In this document: positions 24,918-33,908 of the stretch, piece after piece
Numbering within the stretch: the first letter of the stretch is position 1
Layout of the letters: each line of letters opens with the position of its first letter
Origin: Microbacterium galbinum
GTDB lineage: Bacteria > Actinomycetota > Actinomycetes > Actinomycetales > Microbacteriaceae
Reading direction: 5' to 3'
Assembly (NCBI RefSeq): GCF_023101185.1
Contig: NZ_CP078077.1
Coordinates: forward strand, 2,819,630 to 2,883,629
DNA length: 64,000 bases
Translations under genes and position numbers: made by a program
The notes under the pieces: generated by a model
What the model was told of the DNA's origin: nothing
What the model saw: only the letters and a program-made list of their open reading frames with translations
Database searches by the model: none

Positions 24918-25905
24918 TCGTGGTCGCTACGACGTGATCCCTGTCGGGATCACCCGCGAGGGCGCCTTCGTTCTCGAGGACGACGACCCGGCCAAGTTCC
25001 CGCTCGATGCCGCGCACCTCCCTGAGGTGGTCGACAACGGCACCCGCGTGCTGTGGCCCGAACCCGGTGGAGACCGCACGCTGCGCGTCGTCCGTGTCGA
25101 CGGAACGATCGACGGTCTCGGTGAGATCGACGTGGTGCTCCCGATCCTCCACGGCCCGCACGGAGAGGACGGCACGATCCAGGGGTACTTCGACACCCTC
25201 GAGGTGCCGTACGCCGGTGGCGGTGTGCTCGACTCGGCGCTCTGCATGGACAAGCACTTCATGAAGATCGCGCTGCAGGCAGCCGGCATCGTCGTGGCGC
25301 CCTGGGTCACGGTTCGGCGCCGTGCATGGGAGCAGGATGCCGCGCAGGTGCGCGCACAGGCTGCCGAACTGGGCCTCCCGCTGTTCGTCAAGCCCGCGCG
25401 TGCGGGCTCGAGCGTCGGCGTGTCGAAGGTGGAGGCGCTGGACGAACTCGACGCGGCGCTCGCGATCGCGTTCGCCGAAGACGACAAGGTACTGATCGAG
25501 ACCGGCGTCAGCGGACGTGAGATCGAGGTGGCGGTGCTCGAAGGCGCCGACGGCGTGCGCGCATCGCTGCCCGGCGAGATCGTGCTGACCTCGCGCGGGT
25601 TCTACGACTTCGAGGGCAAGTACCTCGGGGGAGACGGCGTCGATGTCGTGTGCCCGGCCGTGCTCACGGATGCCGAGATCGCGGCGATCCAGAGCGCGGG
25701 TGTGAGCGCGTTCGAGGCCGTCGACGGTCGCGGGTTGGCGCGCGTCGACATGTTCCTCACTCCGGAGGGCGACCTCGTCGTCAACGAGCTCAACACGATG
25801 CCGGGGTTCACCCCGATCTCGATGTTCCCGAAGTGCTGGGTGGCCTCCGGTCTCAGCTACGGCGACCTGATCTCGGAGCTCATCGAGGCGGGCCTGCGTC
25901 GCTGA
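24823..25905 (+). CDS. ddl: D-alanine--D-alanine ligase
   Basis: ATP-grasp ligase that makes the D-Ala-D-Ala end of peptidoglycan precursors, 360 aa. The start is fixed by the conserved V-V-V-L-F-G-G-R-S-S-E-H at residues 5-16. Other signatures are H-G-P-H-G-E-D-G near 110, K-P-A-R-A-G-S-S-V-G near 189, and N-E-L-N-T-M-P-G-F-T near 325. GGGGGAGAGG precedes the ATG inside gpsA. It overlaps gpsA by 95 nt, so its ribosome-binding site and first 31 codons are translated twice in different frames. Confidence 0.96.
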   Translation: MDKQTVVVLFGGRSSEHSISSATAGGVLGAIDRGRYDVIPVGITREGAFVLEDDDPAKFPLDAAHLPEVVDNGTRVLWPEPGGDRTLRVVRVDGTIDGLGEIDVVLPILHGPHGEDGTIQGYFDTLEVPYAGGGVLDSALCMDKHFMKIALQAAGIVVAPWVTVRRRAWEQDAAQVRAQAAELGLPLFVKPARAGSSVGVSKVEALDELDAALAIAFAEDDKVLIETGVSGREIEVAVLEGADGVRASLPGEIVLTSRGFYDFEGKYLGGDGVDVVCPAVLTDAEIAAIQSAGVSAFEAVDGRGLARVDMFLTPEGDLVVNELNTMPGFTPISMFPKCWVASGLSYGDLISELIEAGLRR

Positions 25906-25921
25906 TCGGCGACGCGAGGTG

Positions 25922-25947
25922 CCTCAGCCCGCTGTCGGAGGCTGAGG
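25922..25947. terminator. hairpin between convergent ddl and membrane-protein genes
   Basis: CCTCAGCC (25922-25929) pairs with GGCTGAGG (25940-25947), 17 nt past the ddl stop. It overlaps the last codons of the minus-strand gene. There is no T-run. Confidence 0.4.
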
Positions 25948-26568
25948 CTGGCCGGGGTGCGGTCCCGGGTACTGCTGCTGCGGGTACTGCTGCTGCGGAT
26001 ACGCCTGCTGGGGCGGGTACGCAGGTGCGGAATGCCCGGCGCCGTACGCACCGCTCGGCGCCGCCGGGCCGGCTGCAGCGCGGTGGACGATCGCGGCCAC
26101 GAGAGCGGTGACCCACCCCCAGACGAGCGCCCAGGTGACTCCCGCGGTGCTGATCGTGAAGAACTGCACCTGGTAGATCTCGATCTGCGTGGGGTCGATC
26201 TGGAGGTACGCGAGCGTCAGCGGCGCACGGACGAGACCGGCGGCTGCGGACGCGATCATCACGGCGCCCCAGGTGCCGAAGAAGACGGCGGCGCCGCGCC
26301 CGGGAAGAGCTCCGCGGACGATCATTCTCACGAAGAGCCAGGTCAGGCCGCTCAGCACGACGAGGGCCAGGAGCATGCCCAGGACCGGCAGCGGCGAGCC
26401 TCCGCGGCCGAAGCCCCACCCGAGCGGATCGGGCAGGATCCAGGCCCGCGGGACGTTCGGCACGCCGCCGAGCACGAAGAGGTAACCGGCGAGGGAGCTG
26501 AGGAGAGCGCCGACGCCCACCAGGACGGCGGCGATGACGGGAGTTCGATTCGCGGGCTGAGGGTTCAT
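25924..26568 (-). CDS. hypothetical four-helix membrane protein with Gln/Pro-rich tail
   Basis: 214 aa, not assigned to a named family. Four hydrophobic segments are visible (about residues 10-32, 60-82, 93-112, 138-160). The C-terminal 50 residues are cytosolic-looking, rich in Pro, Gln, Tyr and Ala, and include two tandem Y-P-Q-Q-Q repeats encoded by a perfect 15-bp duplication. It lies between ddl and the DUF3515 lipoprotein gene, which is encoded upstream on the same strand with a 23-bp gap. Confidence 0.75.
   Translation of the reverse strand: MNPQPANRTPVIAAVLVGVGALLSSLAGYLFVLGGVPNVPRAWILPDPLGWGFGRGGSPLPVLGMLLALVVLSGLTWLFVRMIVRGALPGRGAAVFFGTWGAVMIASAAAGLVRAPLTLAYLQIDPTQIEIYQVQFFTISTAGVTWALVWGWVTALVAAIVHRAAAGPAAPSGAYGAGHSAPAYPPQQAYPQQQYPQQQYPGPHPGQPQPPTAG
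25967..25996. repeat. 15-bp tandem duplication within the membrane-protein gene
   Basis: GGGTACTGCTGCTGC occurs twice in a row (25967-25981, 25982-25996) and encodes the Y-P-Q-Q-Q repeats on the minus strand. Such repeats can vary in copy number. Confidence 0.8.
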
Positions 26569-26591
26569 GCCGCGAGTCTAGGAGACCGCGC

Positions 26592-27077
26592 TCAGCCGGC
26601 GGGGGACTCCACGCGGTCGGTGCATTTCGCGGTCGCCCGCTCGAGCCCGGGCTGGATGCTGGCGGAGAGCTTCTCGACGACCGTGCGGAAGTCGATCTCG
26701 GCGCCGCGTCGGATGATGACCTCGACGGCGGGGTCGCGCCCGTAGGTGACCAGGCGTTGACGCTCCTCCTCCTGGTCGAGCACGAGCCAGTCCACGCTGC
26801 CGATAGTGGTGCAGACGAGATCCGACGGTGCGGGCGGGGCGACGCCGCAGCGGAGCACGATCGTCGGATCACCCCATGCTCCGGTGGCCTGGGCATCCGT
26901 CCACACCCGGTCGAAGCCGGCGACGTTCTCGGGCAGCAGCACCGATACGTTCGCACAGGCCGGGTTGTTCGCGTCATCCGCGGGCTCGAGGTGGATCGTC
27001 GTGGAGCATCCGGCGAGGGCGATCGCAACGGCTCCGGCGACCGCGACGGCAGCAGCGAGGCGACGGAAGAGGGGCAT
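26592..27077 (-). CDS. DUF3515 family lipoprotein
   Basis: 161 aa. A signal peptide with basic start (L-F-R-R), hydrophobic core and lipobox L-A-G-C puts the lipid-modified Cys at residue 24. The mature part has further Cys residues, a stretch C-A-N-V-S-V-L-L-P near 41-49 and W-G-D-P near 69, as in DUF3515 proteins of actinobacteria. This family commonly lies between ddl and thiL, as here. Function unknown; envelope location is inferred from the lipobox. It is divergent from thiL with 23 bp between starts. Confidence 0.85.
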   Translation of the reverse strand: MPLFRRLAAAVAVAGAVAIALAGCSTTIHLEPADDANNPACANVSVLLPENVAGFDRVWTDAQATGAWGDPTIVLRCGVAPPAPSDLVCTTIGSVDWLVLDQEEERQRLVTYGRDPAVEVIIRRGAEIDFRTVVEKLSASIQPGLERATAKCTDRVESPAG

Positions 27078-27100
27078 GCTTCCAGGCTACCTTTGAGTTC

Positions 27101-28096
27101 ATGCCCTCCCGACCCGAGAACCACGACCCCCTGCTCGGCGAGCTCTCGGAGGGAAGCATCCTGCGCGCGATCCTGTCGCGCACGCCGCCCGGATCGCTCA
27201 CGATCCTCGGTCCCGGAGACGACGCGGCGGTGATCTCCGCCCCATCGGGTTCGGTGGTCGCGACGACCGACACCCTCGTGCACGGTCCCGACTTCCGTCT
27301 CGCCTGGACCTCCGGCTACGACCTCGGGTGGAAGGCCGCCGCGGTCAACCTCGCCGATGTCGCCGCGATGGGGGCCCGTCCGACAGCCCTGCTGGTCGCC
27401 CTCGCCGTCCCTCGCGATCTGCGGCTGTCGTTCGTCGAGCGGCTGGCCGACGGCTTCCGCGACGCGTGCGAGGCGCTCGCGCCGGGGTGCGCGGTGGTCG
27501 GGGGCGATCTGACGGTCTCGGATGTGCTGACCGTCGCGGTCACCGCCCTCGGCGATCTCGAGGGGCGCTCGGCCATCACCCGCTCGGGCGCGCGGCCCGG
27601 GGAATCCGTCGCCATCGCCGGTGAGCTGGGCCTCGCGGCCCGCGGGCTGGCGGTGCTGTTCGGTCGTTTCCGCGACGGTGAGACGCCTGTCCCCGTCGAT
27701 CCGTCGAGGCTCGGCGACGGTGAGGCGGCCGCGGTCGCCGCCCAGCTGCGACCGTCACCGCCGATCGGCCTCGGACCGATGGCCGCCGTGACGGGTGCGA
27801 CCGCGATGATGGATGTGTCCGACGGGCTCGCGCTCGACGCCGGTCGCCTGGCGGATGCCTCCGGTGTCACCCTCGCACTCGACGGGCACGCGCTCGGCTC
27901 GGATGCGCGTCGCGCCCTGGCCGGAGGTGAGGACCACGCCCTTCTGGCCACCTTCCCCGAGGGGATGCTCGCTCCGGGCTTCCGCGTGATCGGACGCGTG
28001 GTCGAGCCATCCGGTGACGGTGTGCTGTGCGATGGCGAACCCGTGGATGTCCGGGGATGGGACCCCTATCGCGACTGGGATTCCGCCGCGGGCTGA
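27101..28096 (+). CDS. thiL: thiamine-monophosphate kinase
   Basis: Phosphorylates thiamine monophosphate to the active cofactor thiamine diphosphate. 331 aa from the ATG at 27101; a longer in-frame extension runs antisense to the DUF3515 gene and is rejected. Motifs include I-L-G-P-G-D-D-A-A-V near residues 33-42, the T-T-D-T-L-V-H-G stretch, and M-M-D-V-S-D-G-L-A-L-D. A TACCTT box 7 nt before the ATG suggests a leaderless transcript. Its 3' end overlaps the convergent rsmD gene by 31 bp. Confidence 0.93.
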   Translation: MPSRPENHDPLLGELSEGSILRAILSRTPPGSLTILGPGDDAAVISAPSGSVVATTDTLVHGPDFRLAWTSGYDLGWKAAAVNLADVAAMGARPTALLVALAVPRDLRLSFVERLADGFRDACEALAPGCAVVGGDLTVSDVLTVAVTALGDLEGRSAITRSGARPGESVAIAGELGLAARGLAVLFGRFRDGETPVPVDPSRLGDGEAAAVAAQLRPSPPIGLGPMAAVTGATAMMDVSDGLALDAGRLADASGVTLALDGHALGSDARRALAGGEDHALLATFPEGMLAPGFRVIGRVVEPSGDGVLCDGEPVDVRGWDPYRDWDSAAG

Positions 28097-28671
28097 TCGC
28101 GATCCGCGCCGTCGAGCGGCTGCCCCCACCACACGGTGGTGTCGCCGTAGGTCTTCTCGCGCACGAGCTCGAGCCCCGCGGCGTCGAGATCCGGGGGTGT
28201 CGATCGGCGCGCACGCTCGACCACGACCAGTGCGTCGGGGGAGAGCAATGGCGCGAGGGCGACGAGATCCGCGGTCATCGCCTCGTCATCGAGGTCGTAC
28301 GGCGGGTCGGTGAACACCAGGTCGAACGGGCCCTGCGCACGCACGAGGAACGGATGCACGGCGCTCTCGTGCACGCGGGCCGCCGCGACTCCGCCGGCGC
28401 GTGCGACGGCCGCGGAGTTCTTGCGCACGATCGCTGCGGCGGCGCGCCCCCGTTCGACCAGATCGGCGCTGCGAGCGCCGCGGCTGAGCGACTCCAGCCC
28501 CAGGGCGCCGGAGCCGGCGTACAGATCGAGCACCCGGGCGTCATCGATGGCGCCGAACGACTCGAGCGCTCCGAAGAGCGACTCCCGCACCCGATCGCTC
28601 GTGGGGCGGGTGCCGGCGTCCGGCACCTCCAGGCGCGTTCCTCCGGCCGTACCGGCGATGATCCTCGTCAC
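28066..28671 (-). CDS. rsmD: 16S rRNA (guanine(966)-N2)-methyltransferase
   Basis: Methylates G966 of 16S rRNA during small-subunit assembly; 201 aa. The N-terminal M-T-R-I-I-A-G-x-x-G-G-x-x-L, the motif V-L-D-L-Y-A-G-S-G-A-L-G-L-E (about 47-60) and the catalytic D-P-P-Y (about 121-124) are all present. It is convergent with thiL (31-bp overlap) and divergent from recG with about 60 bp between starts. The rsmD-recG-coaD neighbourhood is common in actinobacteria. Confidence 0.94.
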   Translation of the reverse strand: MTRIIAGTAGGTRLEVPDAGTRPTSDRVRESLFGALESFGAIDDARVLDLYAGSGALGLESLSRGARSADLVERGRAAAAIVRKNSAAVARAGGVAAARVHESAVHPFLVRAQGPFDLVFTDPPYDLDDEAMTADLVALAPLLSPDALVVVERARRSTPPDLDAAGLELVREKTYGDTTVWWGQPLDGADRDQPAAESQSR

Positions 28672-28732
28672 CCGTTCACGATACGACAGGCGGAGTGACG
28701 CGGGTGTCGGTGGCGTTCCCTAGACTCGATGC

Positions 28733-30907
28733 ATGTCGCTCACCCTGGATTCGTCGCTCGACGACGCGTTGGGTACGACGACCGCGAAGACGCTGGATCG
28801 GGCGTTCTCGATGCGCACGGTGGGCGATCTTCTCTCGCACTATCCGCGCCGCTACGCCGATCCGGGCGAGCTGACTCCGATCCGCGAGCTCCCGCTCGGC
28901 GAAACGGTGACGATCGTGGCCGAGGTGCTCTCGTCGAGCTTCCGTCGCATGCGCAATCGCAACGGGGCGATGGTGGACGTCGTGATCGGCGATGGGATCG
29001 GTCGGATGTCGCTGACGTTCTTCGCGAAGAACATCGGTCAGGCGGAGTGGCGCTCGAACGATCTCGCGGTGGGCCGGCGAGGCGTGTTCTCCGGCAAGGT
29101 CGGGGAGTTCAACGGCGTGACGCAGTTCGCGCATCCCGAATACGAGTTGTTCGATGACGAGGATTCCGCTCGACGCAGTGCGGATGCCCGCGCTTCGGTG
29201 CCGATCCCGATCTACCCGGCGACGTCGACGGTACAGACCTGGCAGATCGCGAGATTCGTCGGTCGGGTGATCGATGCGCTCGTCGACGTGCCCGATCCGC
29301 TCCCGGAATCCGTGCGATCCCGAGAGGAGCTCCTCACCGCGCGCGAGGCCATCGAGCTCATCCATCGGCCCCGCACCAAGAACGACATCGATCCTGCGGT
29401 GCGCACTCTGCGCATGCACGAGGCATTGACCCTGCAGACCGCTCTGCTCCAGCAGCGTGATGCGGTGCGCGCGCTCTCCGCGACCCCCCGCGCCGCGTCG
29501 CCGGGAGGGCTGCTCGAGCGCTTCGATGCCGCGTTGCCCTACACGCTCACGCCCGATCAGCAGACGGTCGGTGCGCAGATCGCCGAAGACCTGATCGGCG
29601 CGTGGCCGATGAACCGGCTGGTGCAGGGCGAGGTCGGTTCGGGAAAGACGCTCGTCGCGCTGAGGGCGATGCTCCAGGTGGCCGAGAGCGGGGGACAGGC
29701 GGCGCTCATCGCCCCGACCGAGGTGCTCGCGGGGCAGCATCTGCGCTCGATCACCAAAATGCTGGGTCGCGAACTGGCTCCGCTCGTGATGCCGACTCTC
29801 CTCACCGGCCAGATGCCGGCTGCCGAGCGACGCAAGGCCGCCCTGCGCGTCGCCTCCGGCCAGGCATTGATCGTGGTCGGCACCCACGCACTCCTCGGCG
29901 AGAAGACCACGTTCGCCGACCTCGGTCTCGTGGTCGTCGATGAACAGCACCGCTTCGGCGTCGAGCAGCGCGAGGCGCTGCGCGCGAAGGGCTCGAGCCC
30001 GCATGCACTCGTGCTCACCGCGACACCGATCCCGCGCACGGTGGCCATGACGGTCTTCGGCGACCTCGACACCTCCGTCATCCGGACGATGCCTGCGGGG
30101 CGCGCGGGTATCGAGTCCTTCGTCGCTCCGCTCGCCGAGCATCCCGGGTGGTTCAACCGTGTCTGGGAACGCGCGGCCGAGGAGATCGCCCAGGGGCGTC
30201 AGGTCTTCGCGGTGTGCGCGGCCATCGACACGACCAAGAAGACCGGCGAGGCGGGGGAGCAGCCGGCGATCGCGTCGGAAGGCGGGAACGGCCCGCGCTG
30301 GGGCGTCGTGCAGCTCGATGAGGCGCTCGCGACCCATCCCACACTCGGCGGGTTGCGACGTGCGGTCCTGCACGGGCGGATGCCGTCCGACGAGAAGGAT
30401 GCGGTCATGCAGGCGTTCTCGCGCGGCGAGATCGATCTCCTGCTCGCGACGACCGTGATCGAGGTCGGCGTCGACGTCCCGAACGCGTCGACCATGATCG
30501 TGCTCGACGCCGATCGCTTCGGCGTGTCCCAACTCCACCAACTGCGTGGACGCGTCGGTCGCGGTGGCGTCCCGGGGCTCTGCCTGCTGGTCACGGAGGC
30601 CGAGTCCGGCTCCGTCGCCCGTGAGCGCGTCGATGCCGTCGCGGCTACGCTCGATGGCTTCGCGCTTGCCGAGGTCGATCTCGAGCTGCGCGGCGAAGGC
30701 GACGTGCTCGGCGCCGCCCAGGCGGGCGTGCGCTCCTCGCTCAAACTCCTCCGGGTCGTGAAGGACGCGGGCCTCATCGTGCGTGCTCGCGAGCTGGGTG
30801 AGGAGATCCTCGCGGCGGACCCCGACCTCGTGCGACACGCCGGTCTGCGCGACGCGATCCTCCGGCGAGTGAGTGACGAGGACAGAGCCGCGCTCGCGAA
30901 GAACTGA
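28733..30907 (+). CDS. recG: ATP-dependent DNA helicase RecG
   Basis: Branch-migration helicase acting at stalled forks and Holliday junctions, 724 aa. The N-terminal wedge/OB domain is followed by a helicase core with Walker A G-E-V-G-S-G-K-T (about 299-306), the D-E-Q-H box and T-A-T-P-I-P-R-T, then motif VI Q-L-R-G-R-V-G-R-G. A TAGACT box 6 nt before the ATG suggests leaderless transcription. It is followed by coaD after 54 nt. Confidence 0.96.
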   Translation: MSLTLDSSLDDALGTTTAKTLDRAFSMRTVGDLLSHYPRRYADPGELTPIRELPLGETVTIVAEVLSSSFRRMRNRNGAMVDVVIGDGIGRMSLTFFAKNIGQAEWRSNDLAVGRRGVFSGKVGEFNGVTQFAHPEYELFDDEDSARRSADARASVPIPIYPATSTVQTWQIARFVGRVIDALVDVPDPLPESVRSREELLTAREAIELIHRPRTKNDIDPAVRTLRMHEALTLQTALLQQRDAVRALSATPRAASPGGLLERFDAALPYTLTPDQQTVGAQIAEDLIGAWPMNRLVQGEVGSGKTLVALRAMLQVAESGGQAALIAPTEVLAGQHLRSITKMLGRELAPLVMPTLLTGQMPAAERRKAALRVASGQALIVVGTHALLGEKTTFADLGLVVVDEQHRFGVEQREALRAKGSSPHALVLTATPIPRTVAMTVFGDLDTSVIRTMPAGRAGIESFVAPLAEHPGWFNRVWERAAEEIAQGRQVFAVCAAIDTTKKTGEAGEQPAIASEGGNGPRWGVVQLDEALATHPTLGGLRRAVLHGRMPSDEKDAVMQAFSRGEIDLLLATTVIEVGVDVPNASTMIVLDADRFGVSQLHQLRGRVGRGGVPGLCLLVTEAESGSVARERVDAVAATLDGFALAEVDLELRGEGDVLGAAQAGVRSSLKLLRVVKDAGLIVRARELGEEILAADPDLVRHAGLRDAILRRVSDEDRAALAKN

Positions 30908-30961
30908 GCTCGATGTCGCCTCACGGGGAGTGCATTGAAGAGGTGCCCTAGGCTGGTGGGC

Positions 30962-31459
30962 ATGAGCAGCAGGATCGCCGTCGTCCCCGGTTCCTTCGAT
31001 CCGCCCACGCTCGGACACCTCGATGTGATCCGGCGGGCCGCGACCCTGTTCGACGAGCTCCATGTGCTCGTCGTGCACAACCCCGGCAAGGAGGCGATGC
31101 TCCCGATCGCTCAGCGCATGTCCTTGCTGGAGCGATCGATCGCCGACGACGGGATGCCCGGCAACATCATCATCGGCTCGTGGAGCATGGGGCTGCTCGT
31201 CGACTACGCGCGCGACGTGAATGCGGGAGTCCTCGTCAAGGGCATCCGATCGCAGATCGACGTGGCCTACGAGTCGCCGATGGCGATCGTGAACCGCCAC
31301 CTCGCCGACATCGAGACCGTATTCCTCCTGCCCGATCCCGCGCACGCGCTGGTGTCGAGCTCACTCGTGCGTCAGGTGGCCTCGCTCGGGGGCGACATCT
31401 CCCCGTTCGTCCCGCCGGTGGTGGCCGAGTTCCTCGACACGGGCGCCCGGGGGATCTGA
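30962..31459 (+). CDS. coaD: pantetheine-phosphate adenylyltransferase
   Basis: Fourth step of CoA synthesis: 4'-phosphopantetheine plus ATP to dephospho-CoA. 165 aa, normal length. The nucleotidyltransferase motif [11 protein letters not shown] is near residues 8-18, with Thr in place of the first His, which is normal for CoaD. The C-terminal S-S-S-L-V-R motif (near 130) is also present. TAGGCT lies 7 nt before the ATG, suggesting its own leaderless promoter inside the recG-coaD gap. Confidence 0.95.
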   Translation: MSSRIAVVPGSFDPPTLGHLDVIRRAATLFDELHVLVVHNPGKEAMLPIAQRMSLLERSIADDGMPGNIIIGSWSMGLLVDYARDVNAGVLVKGIRSQIDVAYESPMAIVNRHLADIETVFLLPDPAHALVSSSLVRQVASLGGDISPFVPPVVAEFLDTGARGI

Positions 31460-31510
31460 GACGGAGCGTTCGTCCAGCCCCGCGCCGGTGAGGGCCGGTA
31501 GCATTGTCGG

Positions 31511-32071
31511 GTGCGATCCCGACTGAACGGCCCCTTCATCCTGCCCGTCCGCGACATCGTCCGGCGGCCGGGGGAGATGCGCGAGCATACCTTCACGGTG
31601 ACGCTTCCCGAGCAGTGGGGCGAGGGGATCGTTTCGTTCGAGAAGGGCTCGAACCTCGACCTCGACGTGCGACTGGAGTCCGTGCACGAGGGGATTCTCG
31701 TCTCCGGAGCGGCCGACGCGGAGTACGTCGGCGTGTGCGGTCGATGCCTCATCGACATCGCTCGGCCCGTCGAAGTCGAGTTCCAGGAGCTTTTCGCGTA
31801 TCCTGGTGAGGAAGAAACTGACTTCGAGGTTCAAGACGACCACGTGGATCTTGAAACTCTCGTCAGGGATGCGACCGTTTTGGCGCTTCCATTTCAGCCG
31901 GTGTGTCAGCCGGATTGCCTGGGTCTCGACCCGGAAACGGGCGAAAGGCTGACCGCGAGCACCGGGACGGAGCAGGCCGCTCCCATCGATCCTCGATGGA
32001 GTGCGCTCCAGCAGATCACAGACCAAGACGGAACGGCACAGAGCCGCGCCGCCGAGAAAGAAGAGAGCTAG
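31511..32071 (+). CDS. YceD family protein (DUF177)
   Basis: 186 aa; YceD/DUF177 proteins are linked to 23S rRNA accumulation and almost always sit directly before rpmF, as here (2-nt gap). A Cys pair C-G-R-C lies near residue 77 and another C-Q-P-D-C near 133, as is usual in the family. GTG start at 31511, with TAGCAT 6 nt upstream suggesting a leaderless mRNA. Codon use and composition drop slightly in GC in the middle (about 31800-31900). Confidence 0.9.
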   Translation: MRSRLNGPFILPVRDIVRRPGEMREHTFTVTLPEQWGEGIVSFEKGSNLDLDVRLESVHEGILVSGAADAEYVGVCGRCLIDIARPVEVEFQELFAYPGEEETDFEVQDDHVDLETLVRDATVLALPFQPVCQPDCLGLDPETGERLTASTGTEQAAPIDPRWSALQQITDQDGTAQSRAAEKEES

Positions 32072-32073
32072 TC

Positions 32074-32283
32074 ATGGCTGGTAACCCCCCGAAGCGCAAG
32101 GTTTCCCGTTCGAACACCCGCTCGCGCCGCGCGCAGTGGAAGGCGGCGCCCGTCGCCCTCGTGAAGACGATCGAGAACGGCAAGGTCGTCTACAGCCGTC
32201 CGCACCAGGCGAAGGTCGTCACCGACTCGCAGGGCACCGAGCTGTTCCTCGAGTACAAGGGCCGCAAGGTCGCTGACGTCTGA
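32074..32283 (+). CDS. rpmF: 50S ribosomal protein L32
   Basis: 69 aa, basic protein of the large ribosomal subunit. The N-terminus [16 protein letters not shown] matches L32. There are no zinc-binding Cys pairs, so this is the zinc-independent form. It starts 2 nt after the YceD gene and 13 nt before rnc, in the usual order. Confidence 0.96.
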   Translation: MAGNPPKRKVSRSNTRSRRAQWKAAPVALVKTIENGKVVYSRPHQAKVVTDSQGTELFLEYKGRKVADV

Positions 32284-32296
32284 GTCGCGAGTCATC

Positions 32297-32989
32297 GTGA
32301 CGGAGGTCCCTGAGGGGAAGCGACCTCTCCCAGCCAAGCTCCGCGTCGATATCGACGCGGAGCTTCTGGAGTTGGCGCTCACTCATCGTTCCTACGCCTA
32401 CGAGCACGGTGGCATCCCGCACAACGAGCGACTCGAGTTCCTCGGGGACTCGGTGCTCGGGCAGGCGGTGACCGTGATGCTGTTCACCACGCACCCCGAA
32501 CTCGATGAGGGGCAGCTGGCGAAGCGCCGAGCGAGCGTCGTGTCGACCGTGGCGCTGGCCGAGGTGGCACGAGGAATCGATCTCGGCAGTCACCTTCTCC
32601 TGGGACGCGGCGAAGAGCAGACCGGTGGACGCGACAAGGACTCGATCCTCGCCGACACCATGGAAGCCGTCATCGGCGCGACCTACCTTTCGGCGGGTCC
32701 GGATGCAGCGACCGAGCTCGTTCTGCGACTCACCCGACCGCTGCTCGACGACCCCGAGCGCTACGGCGCGGCGATGGACCCGAAGACCAGCCTGCAAGAG
32801 CTGGCCGCACGTATCGGCGCGACCCCGCCCGTCTACGGCGTGGTCGCCAGCGGTCCGGATCACGATCGGCGTTTCACGGCGACGGTCGTCGTCGGCGATG
32901 TCCGGATGAACGGCCTGGGCAGCAGCAAGAAGACGGCCGAGATGGCTGCGGCGCTCAGCGCCTGGCGCTTCCTCAGCGAACGTGCCTGA
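32297..32989 (+). CDS. rnc: ribonuclease III
   Basis: Double-strand-specific endoribonuclease that processes rRNA precursors and mRNAs. 230 aa: a catalytic domain with [12 protein letters not shown] (about residues 42-53) and a second acidic site in D-T-M-E-A-V-I-G, then a dsRNA-binding domain from about residue 155. GTG start at 32297. Its end overlaps mutM by 8 nt. Confidence 0.96.
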   Translation: MTEVPEGKRPLPAKLRVDIDAELLELALTHRSYAYEHGGIPHNERLEFLGDSVLGQAVTVMLFTTHPELDEGQLAKRRASVVSTVALAEVARGIDLGSHLLLGRGEEQTGGRDKDSILADTMEAVIGATYLSAGPDAATELVLRLTRPLLDDPERYGAAMDPKTSLQELAARIGATPPVYGVVASGPDHDRRFTATVVVGDVRMNGLGSSKKTAEMAAALSAWRFLSERA

Positions 32990-33845
32990 GCTTCCCGAGG
33001 TCGAGGTCGTCCGAGCGGGGCTCGCTCCCGCCATGACCGGCGCGATCATCACGGGTGTCAGCGTGTTCGATGAGCGTGCCCTCACCCGGCATCCGGCCGG
33101 CGCCGCGGATTTCGTGCGTTGCCTCGAAGGGCGCCGTGTCGTCACGGCCTCGCGGCGTGGCAAGTTCCTCTGGCTGCCGCTCGAGTCCGACGATTCCGCC
33201 CTGATCGCGCATCTCGGGATGAGCGGGCAGATGCTGCTGCGCGCGCCGGATGCTTCGGCCGAGCGTCACGAGCGCATCCGGCTGCACATCGAGCATCCGA
33301 CGCACGGCGAGCTCGCCGTCGTGTTCGCCGACCAGCGCACGTTCGGATCACTCGCCGTCGACGCTCTCGTCGCCGACGGCCCGAGCGCCGTGCCGTCGCA
33401 GGTGCTGCACATCGCCCGCGACCCGATCGATCCGTTCTTCGACGACGTGATCTTCCGCGCGGCCCTGGTCAAACGCGGCAGCGCGATCAAACGGGTTCTC
33501 CTCGACCAGACGGTCGTCAGCGGCATCGGCAACATCTACGCCGACGAGGCTTTGTGGGCCGCTCGCATCCACCCCGAGACCCCGGCCGAGCGACTGTCGA
33601 CGCAGGCCGTGCGTCGGCTTCTCGGCGAGGTCCGCTCCGTGCTCGCCAAGGCCCTCGCCGAGGGTGGTACGAGTTTCGATGCACAGTACGTCAACGTGAA
33701 TGGTCAGGCCGGGTACTTCGCCCACTCGCTCAACGCCTACGGGCGTCAGGGCAAGGCCTGCCCGCGTTGCGGTGGTCTAATACATCGCGAGGCCTTCATG
33801 AACCGTTCGAGTCATTACTGCCCGAGGTGTCAGCGACGGAGATGA
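32982..33845 (+). CDS. mutM: formamidopyrimidine-DNA glycosylase
   Basis: Removes 8-oxoguanine and formamidopyrimidines from DNA and nicks the site. 287 aa. The catalytic N-terminus P-E-L-P-E-V-E (after Met removal) is intact. The helix-two-turn-helix includes G-I-G-N-I-Y-A-D-E near 180, and the C-terminal zinc finger has C-P-R-C and C-P-R-C pairs ending the protein. GTG start overlaps rnc by 8 nt. smc, which normally follows in actinobacteria, is displaced by about 4.9 kb here. Confidence 0.96.
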   Translation: MPELPEVEVVRAGLAPAMTGAIITGVSVFDERALTRHPAGAADFVRCLEGRRVVTASRRGKFLWLPLESDDSALIAHLGMSGQMLLRAPDASAERHERIRLHIEHPTHGELAVVFADQRTFGSLAVDALVADGPSAVPSQVLHIARDPIDPFFDDVIFRAALVKRGSAIKRVLLDQTVVSGIGNIYADEALWAARIHPETPAERLSTQAVRRLLGEVRSVLAKALAEGGTSFDAQYVNVNGQAGYFAHSLNAYGRQGKACPRCGGLIHREAFMNRSSHYCPRCQRRR

Positions 33846-33908
33846 CGGCGATCCCGTTTGTGCGGCTGAGTGTCGTGATAGCCTCGCAGCTTCGCCGAAG
33901 GGATGAAG

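Noticed and set aside
25967..25996. CRISPR-like repeat
   Set aside because: Only two 15-bp units with no spacer, and in frame within a coding region for Y-P-Q-Q-Q repeats.
26828..27100. Long N-terminal extension of ThiL
   Set aside because: The extension is antisense to the DUF3515 lipoprotein gene, and the family start begins at 27101 with a -10 box 7 nt upstream.
28676..31345. 889-codon open frame on the minus strand
   Set aside because: It is antisense to recG and coaD and shows shadow composition (Arg, Asp, His, Glu, Leu) without any recognisable motif.
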